A stretch of DNA of 64,000 nt from Coccinella septempunctata (Eukaryota > Arthropoda > Insecta > Coleoptera > Coccinellidae): positions 22,154,936-22,218,935 of the forward strand of contig NC_058195.1 of assembly GCF_907165205.1 (NCBI RefSeq), in the 5' to 3' direction. The first letter of the stretch is position 1. Every line of letters begins with the position of its first letter. Under the pieces are notes generated by a model that worked only from the letters and a program-made list of their open reading frames with translations, was not told the DNA's origin and made no database searches. The position numbers were made by a program, and so were the translations under genes. Below, one piece after another: positions 27,639 to 41,221 of the stretch.

Positions 27639-28435
27639 AATCGAATGGAATGGAAGCCTTATCAATGCTGATTTCGAAACCGGAAATCCCAATTGGATCA
27701 GACGAATATACAAGAGATATTGCAGATTGAAATTTTCAACTGTTGAAAAATGACATTTCCAAAATGAAAATCTGATCGGTGAGAGATAGGCTTTCCAGAA
27801 TGCTCGCAATGGATTCAGCTTATTTGAAAACCTATATTTTCATGATAAACTTTCAAATATCTGACTTTGTTTAAAAAAAAATCGAATTTATTGTTTTTCA
27901 ATTTTTCATTTTCCAGTTCACTTTGGAGTGCTCTCTAGAGTGCAATTCTCTATTGAATCATCAACTGTTAGGTTCGGTTGAATCGAAAAAGTGAGTTTTA
28001 TACACTCCATATCCTAAGACAGTAGTAGGACACCCTGATTTTTATGCAAAGGGGTCATTTTAGGGGGGTCTAACCCCTTGCTCATTTTTGACCCAAAAAA
28101 TCGAGATTTTCGATATTTAGTTTTTGAGCTGGAATGGAAGCCTTATCAATGCTGATTACGAAACCGGAAATCCCAATTGGATCAGACGAATATACAAGAG
28201 ATATTGCAGATTGAAATTTTCAACTGTTGAAAAATGACATTTCCAAAATGAAAATCTGATCGGTGAGAGATAGGCTTTCCAGAATGCTCGCAATGAATTC
28301 AGCTTATTTGAAGACCTATATTTTCATGATGATTTTTCAAATATCTGACTTTGTTTAAAAAAAAATCGAATTTATTGATTTTCGATTTTCAATTTTGCAG
28401 TTCACTTTGAACTGCTCTCTGGAGTGCAATTCTCT
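27639..28435 (+). repeat. Satellite 1 fragment embedded in satellite 2
   Basis: About 797 bp of satellite 1 interrupts the 145-bp array. It enters at 'aagatttgg/aatcgaatgg' and leaves at 'ctctattg/ctggaccactg'. It is closest by eye to 10145-10930, sharing the variant exon segment 'ctctctagagtgcaattc' and 'tttgaagacctatattttca'. It therefore comes from a specific satellite 1 subfamily, transferred as a block of about 1.6 monomers. No target duplication or transposon termini are visible, so recombination or break repair is more likely than transposition. Confidence 0.85.
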
Positions 28436-31400
28436 ATTGCTGGACCACTGAAATCTGAATACCTATCTGAACTATCGAACTGAAATTCAACATGTGCATC
28501 TCAATCCGAAAACTATGTGCAGTTCCAAGATTTGGTTCGAATTGAACCAACAGTTTTCGAGGAATTGATATCACAATTTGCCGAATTGACCACTGAAATC
28601 TCAATTCCTATCTGAACTATCGAACTGAAATTCAACAAGTGCATCTCGATCCGAAAATTATGTGCAGTTTCAAGATTTGGTTCGAATTGATCCAATAGTT
28701 CCTTAGGAATTGAAATGATATTTTGTCGAATCGACTACTTAAATCTTCATTCCTATTAGAACTATCGAACTGAAATTCAACATGTGCATCTCAATTCGAA
28801 AACTATGTGCAGTTTCAAGATTTGGTTCGAATTGATTCAACAGTTTTCGAGGAATTGATATCACACATTGCCGAATTGACCACTGAAATCTCAATTCCTA
28901 TCTGAACTATCGAACTGAAATTCAACATTTGCATCTCATTTCGGAAACTATGGGCAGTTTCAAGATTTGGTTCGAATCGATCCAATAGTTCCTTAGGAAT
29001 TGAAATGATATTTTGTCGAATCGACTACTGAAATCTTCATTCCTATTAGAACTATCGATCTGAAATTCAAAATGTGCATCTCAATTCGAAAACTATGTGC
29101 AGTTTCAAGATTTGGTTCGAATTGATCCAACAGTTTTCGAGGAATTGATATCACACTTTGCCGAATAGACCACTGAAATCTCAATTCCTATCTGCACTAT
29201 CGAACTGAAATTCAACAAGTGCATCTCGATCCGAAAATTATGTGCAGTTTCAAGATTTGGTTCGAATTGATCCAATAGTTCCTTAGGAATTGAAATGATA
29301 TTTTGTCGAATCGACTACTGAAATCTTCATTCCTATTAGAACTATCGATCTGAAATTCAAAATGTGCATCTCAATTCGAAAACTATGTGCAGTTTCAAGA
29401 TTTGGTTCGAATTGATTCAACAGTTTTCGAGGAATTGATATCACACATTGCCGAATTGACTACTGAAATCTCAATTCCTATCTGAACTATCGAACTGAAA
29501 TTCAACATTTGCATCTCATTTCGAAAACTATGGGCAGTTTCAAGATTTGGTTCGAATCGATTCAATAGTTCCTTAGGAATTGAAATGATATTTTGTCGAA
29601 TCGACTACTGAAATCTCCATTCCTATCAGAACTATCGATCTGAAATTCAACCTGTGCATCTCAATTCGAAAACTATGTGCAGTTTCAAGATTTGGTTCGA
29701 ATTGGTCCAACAGTTTTCGAGGAATGTATATTACACTTTGCTGAATTGACCACTGAAATCTCAATTCCTATCTGAACTATCGAACTGAAATTCAACATGT
29801 GCATCTCAATTCGAAAACTGTGTACAGTTTCGGGATTTTGGTCGAATTGATCCAATAGTTCCTTAGGAATTGAAATGATATTTTGTCGAATCGATAACTG
29901 AAATCTCCATTCCTATCAGAACTATCGAACTGAAATTCAACATGTGCATATCAATCCGAAAACTATATGCAGTTTCAAGATTTGGTTCGAATTGATCCAA
30001 CAGTTTTCGAGGAATTGATATCACACTTTGCCGAATTGACCACTGAAATCTCAATTCCTATCTGAACTATCGAACTGAAATTCAACATGTGCATCGCAAT
30101 TCGAAAACTGTGTGAAATTTCAAGATTTGGTTCGAATTGAACCAACAGTTTTCGTCGAATTGATCCTAAGGAATTGAAATGATATTTTGTCGAATCGACT
30201 ACTGAAATCTCGATTCCTATCTGAACTATCGAACTGAAATTCAACATGTGCATCTCAATTCGGAAACTGTGTACAGTTTTGAGATTTGGGTCGAATTGAT
30301 CCAACAGTTCCTTGGGAATTGAAATGATATTTTGTCGAATCGACCACTGAAATCTCAATTCCTATATGCACTATCGAACTGAAATTGAACATGTGCATCT
30401 CAATTCGAAAACTATGTGAAGTTTCAAGATTTGTTTCGAATTGATCCAACAGTTTTCGAGGAATTGATATCACACTTTGCAGAATTGACCACTGAAATCT
30501 CAATTCCTATCTGAACTGTCGAACTGAAATTCAACATGTGCATCTCAATTCGAAAACCATGTGCAGTTTCAAGATTTGGTTCGAATTGATCCAATAGTTC
30601 CTTAGGAATTGAAATAATATTTTGTCGAATCGACTACTGAAATCACCATTCCTATCAGAACTATCAATCTGAAATTCAACATGTGTATCTCAATTCGAAA
30701 ACTATGTGCAGTTCCAAGATTTGGTTCGAATTGCTCCAACAGTTTTCGAGGAATTGATATCACACATTGCCGAATTGACCACTGAAATCTCAATTCCTAT
30801 CTGGACTGTCGAACTGAAATTCAACATGTGCATCTCAATTCGAAAACCATGTGCAGTTTCAAGATTTGGTTCGAATCGATTCAATAATTCCTTAGGAATT
30901 GAAATAATATTTTGTCGAATCGACTACTGAAATCTCCATTCCTATCAGAACTATCGATCTGAAATTCAACATGTGCATCTCAATTCGAAAACTATGTGCA
31001 GTTTCAAGATTTGGGTCGAATTGGTCCAACAGTTTTCGAGGAATTGATATAACACTTTGCCGAATAGACCACTGAGATCTCAATTCCTATCTGAACTATC
31101 GAACTGAAATTCAACATGTGCATCTCAATTCGAAAACTGTGTGTAGTTCCAAGATTTGGTTCGAATTGATCCAACAGTTTTCGAGGAATTCATATTACAC
31201 TTCGCTGAATTGACTACTGAAACCTCAATTCCTATCTGAACTATCGAACTGAAATTCAACAAGTGCATCTCGATCCGAAAATTATGTGCAGTTTCAAGAT
31301 TTGGTTCGAATTGATCCAATAGTACCTTAGGAATTGAAATGATATTTTGCCGAATCGACTACTGAAATCTTCATTCCTATCAGAACTATCGAACTGAAAT

Positions 31401-34400
31401 TCAACATATGCATCTCAATCCGAAAACAATGTAAAGTTTCAAGATTTGGTTCGAATAGATCCAAGAGTTTTCGAGGATTTGATATGACACTTTGCCGAAT
31501 TGACCACTGAAATCACAATTCCTATCTGAACTATTGAACTAAAATTCAACATGTGCATCTCAAATCAAAAACTGTGTACAGTTTCGGGATTTGAGTCGAA
31601 TTGATCCAATAGTTCCTTAGGAATTGAAATGATATTTTGTCGATTCGACCACTGAAATCTCAATTCCTATCTGAACTATCGAACTGAAATTCAACATGTG
31701 CATCTCAATTTGAAAACTGTGTACAGTTTCGAGGTTTGGGTCGTATTGAGCCAATAGTTCCTTAGGAATTCAAATGATACTATGTTGAATCGTCCACTGA
31801 AATCTCGATTCCTATCAGAACTATCGAACTTAAATTCAACATGTGCATCTCAATTCGAAAACTATGTGCAGTTTCAAGATTTGGTTCGAATTGATTCAAC
31901 AGTTTTTAGGAATTGATATCATACTTTGCCGAATCAAAACTCCATTCCTATCAGAACTATCGATCTGAAATTCAACATGTGCATCTCATTTCGAAAACTA
32001 TGTGCAGTTTCAAGATTTGGTTCGAATTGATCCAACACTTTTTGAGGAATTGATATCACACTTTGCCGAATAGACCACTCAATTCCTATCAGAACTATCG
32101 AACTGAAATTCAACATATGCATCTCATTTCGAAAACTATGTGCAGTTTCAAGATTTGATTCGAATTGATCCAACAGTTTTCAAGGAATTGATATCACACT
32201 TTGCCGTATTGACCACTGAAATCTCAATACCTATCTGAACTATCGGACTGAAATTCAACATGTGCATCTCAATCCGAAAACTATGTGCAGTTTCAAGATT
32301 TGATTCGAATTGATTTAATATTTCCTCAGGAATTGATATGATATTTTGTCGAATCGACTACTGAAATCTCCATTCCTATTAGAACTATCGATCTGAAATT
32401 CAACATGTGCATCTCAATTCGAAAACTATGTGCAGTTTCAAGATTTGGTTCGAATTGATCCAACAGTTTTCGAGGAATTGATATCACACTTTGCCGAATA
32501 GACCACTGAAATCTCAATTCCTATCTGCACTATCGAACTGAAATTCAACATGTGCATCTCAATTCGAAAACTATGTGCAGTTTCAAGATTTGGTTCGAAT
32601 TGATCCAACAGTTTTCGATGAATTGATATCACACATTACCGAATTGACCACTGAAATCTCAATTCCTATCTGAACTATCGAACTGAAATTCAACATGTGC
32701 ATCTCAATCTGAAAACTATGTGCAGTTTCAAAATTTGGTTCGAATTGATTCAATAGTTCCTTAGGAACTGAAATGATATTTTGTCGAATCGACTACTGAA
32801 ATCTCCATTCCTATTAGAACTATCGATCTGAAATTCAACATGTGCATCTCAATTCGAAAATTATGTGCAGTTTCAAGATTTGGTTCGAATTGATCCAACA
32901 GCTTTTGAGGAATTGATATCATACTTTGCCGAATAGGCCACTGAAATCTCAATTCCTATCTGAACTATCGAACTGAAATTCAACATGTGCATCTCAATCC
33001 GAAAACTATGTGCAGTTTCAAGATTTGGTTCGAATTGATCGAACAGTTTTTGAGGAATTGATATCACACTTTGCCGAATAGACCACTGAAATCTCAATTC
33101 CTATCTGAACTATCGAACTGAAATTCGACATGTGCATCTCAATCCGAAAACTATGTGCAGTTGCAAGATTTGGTTCGAATTGATCCAACAGTTTTCGTGG
33201 AATTAATATCACACTTTGCCGAATTGACCACTGAAATCTCAATTCTTATCTGAACTATCGAACTGAAATTCAACATGTGCATCTCAATTCGAAAACTATG
33301 TGCAGTTTCAAGATTTGGTTCAAATCGATCCAATAGTACCTTAGGAATTGAAATGATATTTTGCCGAATCGACTTCTGAAATCTTCATTCCTATCAGAAC
33401 TATCGAACTGAAATTCAACATGTGCATCTCAATCCGAAAACAATGTAAGGTTTCAAGATTTGTTTCGAATTGCTCCAACAGTTTTCGAGGAATTGATATG
33501 ACACTTTGCCGAATTGACCACTGAAATCTCAATTCCTATCTGAACTATCGAACTGAAATTCAACATGTGCATCTCAATTCGAAAACTATGTGCAGTTTCA
33601 AGATTTGGTTCAAATCGATCCAATAGTACCTTAGGAATTGAAATGATATTTTGCCGAATCGACTACTGAGATCTTCATTCCTATCAGAACCATCGAACTG
33701 AAATTCAACATGTGCATCTCAATCCGAAAACAATGTGAAGTTTCAAGATTTGGTTCGAATTGATCCAACAGTTTTTGAGGAATTGATATCACACTTTGCC
33801 GAATTGACCACTGAAATCTCAATTCCTATCTGAACTATCGAAATGAAATTCAACATGTGCATCTCCATTTGAAAACTATGTGCAGTTTCAAGATTTGGTT
33901 CGAATCGATCCAATAGTACCTTAGGAATTGAAATGATATTTTGCCGAATCGACTACTGAAATCTTTATTCCTATCAGAACTATCGAACTGAAATTCAACA
34001 TGTGCATCTCAATCCGAAAACAATGTAAGGTTTCAAGATTTGGTTCGAATAGATCCAACAGTTTTCGAGAATTTGATATGACACTTTGCCGAATTGACCA
34101 CTGAAATCACAATTCCTATCTGAACTATTGAACTAAAATTCAAAATGTGCATCTCAAATCAAAAACTGTGTACAGTTTCGGGATTTGAGTCGAATTGATC
34201 AAATAGTTCCTTAGGAATTGAAATGATATTTTGCCGAATCGACTACTGAAATCTTCATTCCTATCAGAACTATCGATCTGAAATTCAACATGTGCTTCTC
34301 TATCCGAAAACTATGTGCAGTTTCAAGATTTGGTTCGAATCGATCCAATAGTTCCCTAGGAATTGAAATGATATTTTGACGAATCGACTTCTGAAATCTC

Positions 34401-35591
34401 CATTCCTATTAGAACTATCGATCTGAAATTCAACATGTGCATCTCATTTCGAAAACTATATGCAGTTACAAGATTTGGTTCGAATTGAACCAACAGTTTT
34501 CGAGAAATTGATATCACACTTTGCCGAATAGACCACTGAAATCTCAATTCCTATCTGCACTATCGAACCGAAATTCAACATGTTTATCTCAATTCGAAAA
34601 CTATGTGCAGTTTCAAGATTTGATTCGAATCGATCCAACAGTTTTCGCGAAATTGATATCACACTTTGCCTAATTGACCACTGAAATCTCAATTCCTATC
34701 TGAACTATCGAACTGAAATTCAACATGTGCATCTCAATTCGAAAACTATGTGCAGTTTCAAGATTTGGTTCGAATCGATCAAATAGTTCCTAAGGAATTG
34801 AAATGATATTTTGCCGAATCGACTACTGAAATCTTCATTCCTATCAGAACTATCGATCTGAAATTCAACATGTGCTTCTCTATCCGAAAACTATGTGCAG
34901 TTTCAAGATTTGTTTCGAATCGATCCAATAGTTCCTTAGGAATTGAAATGATATTTTGACGAATCGACTTCTGAAATCTCCATTCCTATTAGAACTATCG
35001 ATCTGAAATTCAACATGTGCATCTCATTTCGAAAACTATATGCAGTTACAAGATTTGGTTCGAATTGAACCAACAGTTTTCGAAAAATTGATATCACAAT
35101 TTGCCGAATAGACCACTGAAATCTCAATTCCTATCTGCACTATCGAACTGAAATTCAACATGTGCATCTCAATTCGAAAACCATGGGCAGTTTCAAGATT
35201 TGGTTCGAATTGATCCAACAGTTTTCGAGGAATTGATATCACATTTTGCCGAATTGACCACTGAAATCTCAATTCCTATCTGAACTATCGAACTGAAATT
35301 CAACATGTGCATCTCAATTCGAAAACTATGTGCAGTTTCAAGATTTGGTTCGAATCGATCCAATAGTTCCTTAGGAATTGAAATGATATTTTGCCGAATC
35401 GACTACTGAAATCTTCATTCCTATCAGAACTATCGATCTGAAATTCAACATGTGCATCTCAATTCGAAAACTATGTGCAGTTTCAAGATTTGGGTCGAAT
35501 TGGTTCAACAGTTTTTGAGGAATTGATATCACACTTTGCCGAATAGACCACTGAAATCTCAATTCCTATCAGAACTACCGAACTGAAATTC

Positions 35592-37200
35592 GGTGGTCAA
35601 TTCGTCAAAGTTTTATATCAATTCCTCGAAAACTGTTGGATCAATTCGAACCTAATCTTGAAACTGCACATAGTTTTCGGATTGAAATGCACATTTCGAA
35701 TTTCAGTTCGATAGTTCAGATAGGAATTGAGATTTCAGTGGTCTATTCGGAAAAGTGTGATATCAATTCCTCAAAAACTGTTGGATCAATTCGAACCAAA
35801 TCTTGAAACTGCACATAGTTTTCGAATTGAGATGCACATGTTGAATTTCAGTTCGATAGTGCAGATAGGAATTGAGATTTCAGTGGTCTATTCGGCAAAG
35901 TGTGATATCAATTCCTCAAAAACTGTTGAACCAATTCGACCCAAATCTTGAAACTGCACATAGTTTTCGAATTGAGATGCACATGTTGAATTTCAGATCG
36001 ATAGTTCTGATAGGAATGAAGATTTCAGTAGTCGATTCGGCAAAATATCATTTCAATTCCTAAAGAACTATTTGATCGATTCGAACCAAATCTTGAAACT
36101 GCACATAGTTTTCGAATTGAGATGCACATGTTGAATTTCAGTTCGATAGTTCAGATAGGAATCGAGATTTCAGTGGTCAATTAGGCAAAGTGTGATATCA
36201 ATTTCGCGAAAACTGTTGGATCGATTCGAACCAAATCTTGAAACTGAACATAGTTTTCGAATTGAGATGCTCATGTTGAATTTCAGTTCGATAGTTCAGA
36301 TAGGAATTGAGATTTCAGTGGTCGAATCGACAAAATATCATTTCAATACCTAAGGAACTATTGGATCAATTCGACTCAAATACCGAAACTGTACACAGTT
36401 TTTGATTTGAGATGCACATGTTGAATTTCAGTTCGATAGTTCAGATAGGAATTGAGATTTCAGTGGTCGAATCGACAAAATATCATTTCAATTCCTAAGG
36501 AACTATTTGATCAATTCGACTCAAATCCCGAAACTGTACACAGTTTTTGATTTGAGATGCACATGTTGAATTTTAGTTCAATAGTTCAGATAGGAATTGA
36601 GATTTCAGTGGTCAATTCGGCAAAGTGTGATATCAATTCCTCGAAAACTGTTGGATCAATTCGAACCAAATCTTGAAACTGCACATAGTTTTCGAATTGA
36701 GATGCACATTTTGAATTTCAGATCGATAGTTCTAATAGGAATGAAGATTTCAGTAGTCGATTCGACAAAATATCATTCCAATTCCTAAGGAACTATCGGA
36801 TCAATTCGAACCAAATCTTGAAACTGCACGTAGTTTTCGGATTGAGATGCACATGTTGAATTTCAGTTCGATAGTGCAGATAGGAATTGAGATTTCAGTG
36901 GTCTATTCGGCAAAGTTTGATATCAATTCCTCGAAAACTATTGGTTCAAATTCAAACCAAATCTTGAAATTTCACACAGGTTTCGAATTGAGATACACAT
37001 GTTTAATTTCAGTGCGATAGTTCAGATAGGAATCGAGATTTCAGTGGTCTATTCGGCAAAGTGTGATATCAGTTCCTCAAAAACTGTTGGATCAATTCGA
37101 ACCAAATCTTGAAACAGAACATAGTTTTCGAATTGAGATGCAAATGTTGAATTTCAGTTCGATAGTTCTGATAGGAATTGAGATTTCAGTGGTCGATTCG
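35592..37200 (-). repeat. Inverted segment of satellite 2
   Basis: Monomer orientation flips at about 35591 and returns at about 37201-37223, leaving roughly 11 monomers reversed. Part of the reversed segment is an exact mirror of the neighbouring forward array: 35866-36063 is the reverse complement of about 35371-35568, including rare variants. Further in, variants near 36175-36235 (TTCGCGAAA, a missing G in GCCTAATT) match the forward monomers near 34636-34680. This supports a foldback inverted duplication over a simple flip. The right breakpoint has a small filler with repeated 'actactga'. Confidence 0.85.
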
Positions 37201-37353
37201 AAAAACTACTGAACTACTGACTACCGAAATCTCCATTCCTATCAGAACTATCGATCTGAAATTCAACATGTGCATCTCAATTCGAAAACTATGTGCAGTT
37301 TCAAGATTTGGTTCGAATTGGTCAAACAGTTTTCGAGGAATTTATATTAAACT

Positions 37354-40266
37354 TACTGCAAAACACGTATTAATGCTGATATGAAGGGTTCAAACTTTTC
37401 TACCTGATTCGGGCTTTTTAGGAACGAATTGCTCAAGATGTCGAGTTCAAGTAACATTTTGTTTTGCGTGTTAAATTGGATGAAATTGAATTTATTCCAT
37501 GGATGATTCGAGAATTATTGATGTCCAGAATGCTCCAGAATGATGAAAATTTTCAGATTTCATTGAAACTCTTGCGAAAATTATCTCGTATATTGTCAAG
37601 TTTAGATTTCAATTCATTCAGAACTTTGAAGTTCGGCAAATAATGATGTAAATAATTCAATATTCTATTCGCCTCAAGACTCGAAACTTTTCGAGAAATG
37701 ATATATTTAATGATTTGATGACGAATAAATCAAAAAATTATGTGTGTTGATATTATACTTTCATTCATTGAAGAATATTTAGAATAATGAAGTTCAACAA
37801 ATGATACGAACAAGAAACTTTTTCAATTAGCCTCATGATCCGAAACATTTCAGAATTCATTTCGTGTTTAGATAATCCGCTGCATATCGGTGTTCACAAT
37901 ACGACTGTCAATTTAGGACCAATTATAGAACGATTTAATTAATAAGTAGATCAATAGCATTCGATAATGTTGGTCAGTCTATAAACTGACAACTCATTTT
38001 GTCAAATGACGGATTTCAGTATCAGACTGCTACATAGTATAATGAGAGTTCGAAAAAATTTGTATAGACTACAAAATTTAGATGGTTGATATTATGTGTC
38101 GCTAACAGTCAATCACATTTCCTTCAGCGCAATTGTTGTTTTGAAGAAAAACTAGTAGATTCTCGCAAAATCCGAAACTCTACATGAATAGGCCCAGTTG
38201 CTCAGTTCGGGATTAAAGTTTATCCTAGATTGATTTTGACATTTCAGTTCAGTTCTGTCAGGTTAATCTATGATCATCTTAAATCTCGGCCTAATCCTGA
38301 ACTGAACAACCGGGCCTTATAGTAATAGCATCGTAGCATTAACTAAGTCGGTATATTATTGGAACAATACTAATTTTTTATAGCGGATGATAGTGGTTTT
38401 TAGCCTCGGTATTCACGAAATTCATTTTATTATGTTTTTTTAAGGTGAATCGGCCCGAAATCTAGGATGCCCCGACCTGCTAGTTTCGTAAACTTCTATG
38501 ATAATAGCATAATAACTCAAATTTCAACATTTTAACAGAAATTTTTGAATTTAAGGGAGAGACACATAAAAAAAATCGATAGCAACTTAGCGCCTAAACT
38601 ACAAGCTTGCCGAAGTTGAAACTGGTACCAATCTATTCAGTGCTTCATATAATATATATTGTTTCATGACTCAGTGTTTTTTAGAACCTGTAACAAAAAA
38701 TTAAAAACTGTAAACTCGTCATCGCCTTCCAAAGGCCGTATCTTGGAAGGGCTGTCGATTTGGAAAAAAATTTATAGGAACTACCACCGCTTATTTTCAT
38801 TGAGGAATCATCTCCCTTAGTCCTTCGCATTTGTTTACAGATATCCTGTATATAGATATATTTTATCTATGTACCTATTTATTTTGGATAGTGGGAGTTT
38901 AATCAATATGTGTTATTTTCGAAGACCAAAACAAAAATTTCAATTGCACCTGATTTGTTAATTATAAGAATCATCATTTATTTTGAAAAAACTTCATGCG
39001 AAAATACTTAAATTAACTTTTGTCTTTATCCTTTCATCATGCGTCCATCATAGTGTCCGATGTTCATCATAGCTTTTGGGAATTTACCAATCAATCATCT
39101 GTATATCAATCATATGTATCCGAGTACGTATCTATATTATTAACTTCATTTTGTAGATTCATCATGTCTTGACAAAAATATGGTTGACTCGAGGCCTTCA
39201 GAAGACTTCAATTTTGTTTATTTTTTCCCTTACATCCTGTATGATCTATCGCAAAATGCAAATCTTATTTGGATAATTCTTCATGAAATCTTACTGGTTT
39301 CGATATAATTTGTAATTTTCTTTATGATACATCACTAAAAAATTTAAACCAGAGAGATGGTACAAGCTCTTTAAGTTTTCGGGAAAATCCAATATTCAAA
39401 TATAATCGTTAATAAAAGAGATGTTTCTGAGCAAAGGATTCCTCAAAATCATTGAGCAATCCGATTTAAGAAAAATATATAGAGCGTTCCATTTGAAATA
39501 ACATAACAATGTCCAACATTCGGTTTAGCCGACGTTGTTCATTTCTGTGATATTGTAAAATTTGTAGCATTTTTCTCTTGATTCTGAAATGAAAATTTTC
39601 GGAATGGCTCATTGTGCTTGAATATTCATCATCATTCACATCTGAATATTCCTTTCCGAAAAATTTTTTTTTCGCTGAACAGCTCATTTTATTATATGCA
39701 ATGTAACAATACTGATTATTCGTTATTCTAATAGGCAGTATTATCTATATAGATCATTTCCATAGAGAGAAGCAATATTATTATGGACAAGACTCAAATA
39801 GATTTGTTTTCAGATAGGTAATGAAATAGTTCGCCAAATTCAGAATTATATTGTTAGCTTGAGATGAAAGAAGTTCAACGGATGCATAGATACACACGAT
39901 GAAATATAAACAGTCATAATCCCATTTGAGAGAGCCAAGATTGGTTTTCTTTCACGTGATTCTTTCCCCTACAGAAGAATGCGATACAAAATCTTTAAGA
40001 TATGCCGCCTGGATTGCAATAATGGAGGAGATAACGCGCTGCGCCTCTCTTCACTTAATTCCTCCGTATACTGATATTCCGCCTGTCTACATCTGCTTGC
40101 ACAGTACAACGTTGCCATTTTCGGAGGTACTAACGAGCAAAGAGTCTTCCAGAGCAATTCTTCGATATACAGCTCAGCACACTAGCGCCAGTGATATACA
40201 CTCGAACTAAAAGATTGTTCAGTACATAAAGGGGGTGCGTTGTGACCTCAAAACGATTTTTTGATA
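37354..40266. other. Non-coding AT-rich part of unit copy a
   Basis: No supported gene. It holds one small MITE (38191-38316) and about 456 bp (37648-38104) that are absent from copies b and c, where the flanks are joined by 'aaatgatatagata'. The segment 39926-40210 is richer in GC and open in one frame, but it has no ATG start and is not clearly constrained between copies. The rest is unrecognised. Confidence 0.6.
38191..38316. mobile_element. Small MITE with about 26-bp inverted repeats (copy a)
   Basis: Starts GGCCCAGTTGCTCAGTTC and ends with its near reverse complement, GAACTGAACAACCGGGCC. Length is 126 bp with no coding capacity. Nested weaker symmetry near the centre ('tttatcctagatt' against 'aatctatgatc') suggests it folds fully. 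The same element sits at the same place in copies b and c, so insertion predates the unit duplication. Superfamily unknown. Confidence 0.7.
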
Positions 40267-40316
40267 TGTTGGTCCCTGAAGCCTCCTGAATCTAACAAGC
40301 TAAAAAACAAGGCAAA

Positions 40317-40320
40317 ACGT
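40317..40320. other. Target-site duplication ACGT (left)
   Basis: ACGT abuts the 5' LTR and is repeated at 49117-49120 after the 3' LTR. The empty site with a single ACGT is seen at 58816-58819 in copy b and, inverted, in the right arm near 49676-49680. A 5-bp reading (AACGT) is possible if the LTR ended one base earlier, but the TG...CA termini favour 4 bp. Confidence 0.85.
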
Positions 40321-40613
40321 TGTAATGAACCCCAGTTTTCCGAGGAAAATTGAAGTTCATCTTAGTGAATTTTTTCGTTTTAAATTTCCGTCTTTGAAAA
40401 TATTTTAATTCTCGAATATTCCGTACGTTCATTCCGACAGGCGGAGTAAATGTAAAAAACCGCTTATCTGTATTTTACTTTGTTTTTCTTACATGCCGCT
40501 GAAGATTTCAACGTTTTTCATCTGTTGATATGCGATAAACCGGAGCTGACGACGTTTTTCAGTCTTGCCGCATTCTGGAATTTTCAGATTTTTACCGTGG
40601 GAGGGGATATGCC

Positions 40614-40650
40614 TATAAAAGCAAATTTTCCCCCCGCGACGGTCACTTTT
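40614..40650 (+). promoter_or_regulatory. Putative LTR promoter: TATA box and initiator
   Basis: TATAAAA at 40614-40620 is followed by an initiator-like TCACTT with its A at 40645, about 31 bases downstream, the usual arthropod spacing. A second initiator-like TCAGTT lies at 40655-40660. A further TATAAA occurs at 40757-40762. Transcription start is inferred and would define the U3/R border. Confidence 0.5.
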
Positions 40651-41022
40651 GACTTCAGTTCTTCGAGTTGCACTTTTCGACTTCTCGACTGTTACTTCAG
40701 TTCGTCGGCTGACTTTTGAATTTTACTTCAGTGCTAACGTGGTTTCTAACTTCTAGTATAAATTCAGTTGATTTTCCGTAGTACTTTCGCCGTTGAGAAT
40801 AATCATTTTGTGTTATTTGCATCAGTGCTTAGAATTAATTTTTTTAGTTTTTCTTTTTTAAATCCTTTGAGTTTCGAGTGCTTGAAACAAAGGAGGTAGG
40901 TCCCCGTCTGTACCGTTCAGTTTCTTTGTTAGACCTACGCCGTTACTTCTTTAACTTTGACACTGCTGTACTGTATCGTTTCCTGTTGTATTTTATCGTT
41001 CTTTACCCTGTTTCGCGAGTCT

Positions 41023-41082
41023 AACTTTTCCCTTCACTATCAGTCATGGCGTGTTAACCCTTGGGGTACTGAAGGGAAAGTT
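41023..41082 (+). ncRNA. LTR stem-loop 1
   Basis: Left arm 41023-41036 (AACTTTTCCCTTCA) pairs with right arm 41070-41082 (TGAAGGGAAAGTT) with one bulged base. Inward, after a C-C mismatch, TATC pairs with GGTA using one G-U pair. The loop contains the conserved AGTCATGGCGTGTTAACCC followed by TTGGG. Its stem sequence is unlike those of stem-loops 2 and 3, yet it pairs at the same place around the same loop. Function unknown. Confidence 0.7.
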
Positions 41083-41123
41083 CCGTCAACCCCCCTGTCC
41101 GCGTCATAAGTGTTAAATCCGAA

Positions 41124-41180
41124 ATCTCTTCTTTTCTGTCAGTCATGGCGTGTTAACCCTTGGGGCAGAGAATAAGAGAT
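41124..41180 (+). ncRNA. LTR stem-loop 2
   Basis: Left arm 41124-41138 (ATCTCTTCTTTTCTG) pairs with right arm 41166-41180 (CAGAGAATAAGAGAT): 14 of 15 positions pair, one as G-U, with a single C-U mismatch. T-G and C-G pairs close the conserved loop. The loop is the same as in stem-loops 1 and 3. Confidence 0.7.
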
Positions 41181-41221
41181 ACCGCAAGTAGTCAGTGAAA
41201 TCCCGTAGTTGCGCTAAAAAT

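Larger units (their letters stand above)
24286..37353. repeat. Satellite 2 array, 145-bp monomer in 290-bp dimers
   Basis: Tandem repeat of about 145 bp with recurring 'gaaattcaacatgtgcatct' and 'gcagtttcaagatttggttc'. Two monomer types alternate over much of the array: one contains 'ttccttaggaattgaaatga', the other 'gttttcgaggaattgatatc'. This gives a 290-bp higher unit, as seen at 29573/29863, 30602/30892 and 33341/33631. Spacings of 435, 580 and 725 bp elsewhere show irregular alternation. The 145-bp unit is not a multiple of three, and open frames of 60-130 codons simply run through successive monomers. The left junction with satellite 1 is at about 24285, the right junction at about 37353. 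Confidence 0.95.

Noticed and set aside
24512..36788. Many 60-130-codon frames in satellite 2 that look like a repeated protein
   Set aside because: The 145-bp unit is not a multiple of three; frames run across monomers by chance and appear on both strands after the inversion.
39926..40210. 94-codon frame conserved in copies a and b
   Set aside because: No ATG start; differences between copies are mostly replacement changes, so coding is not supported.
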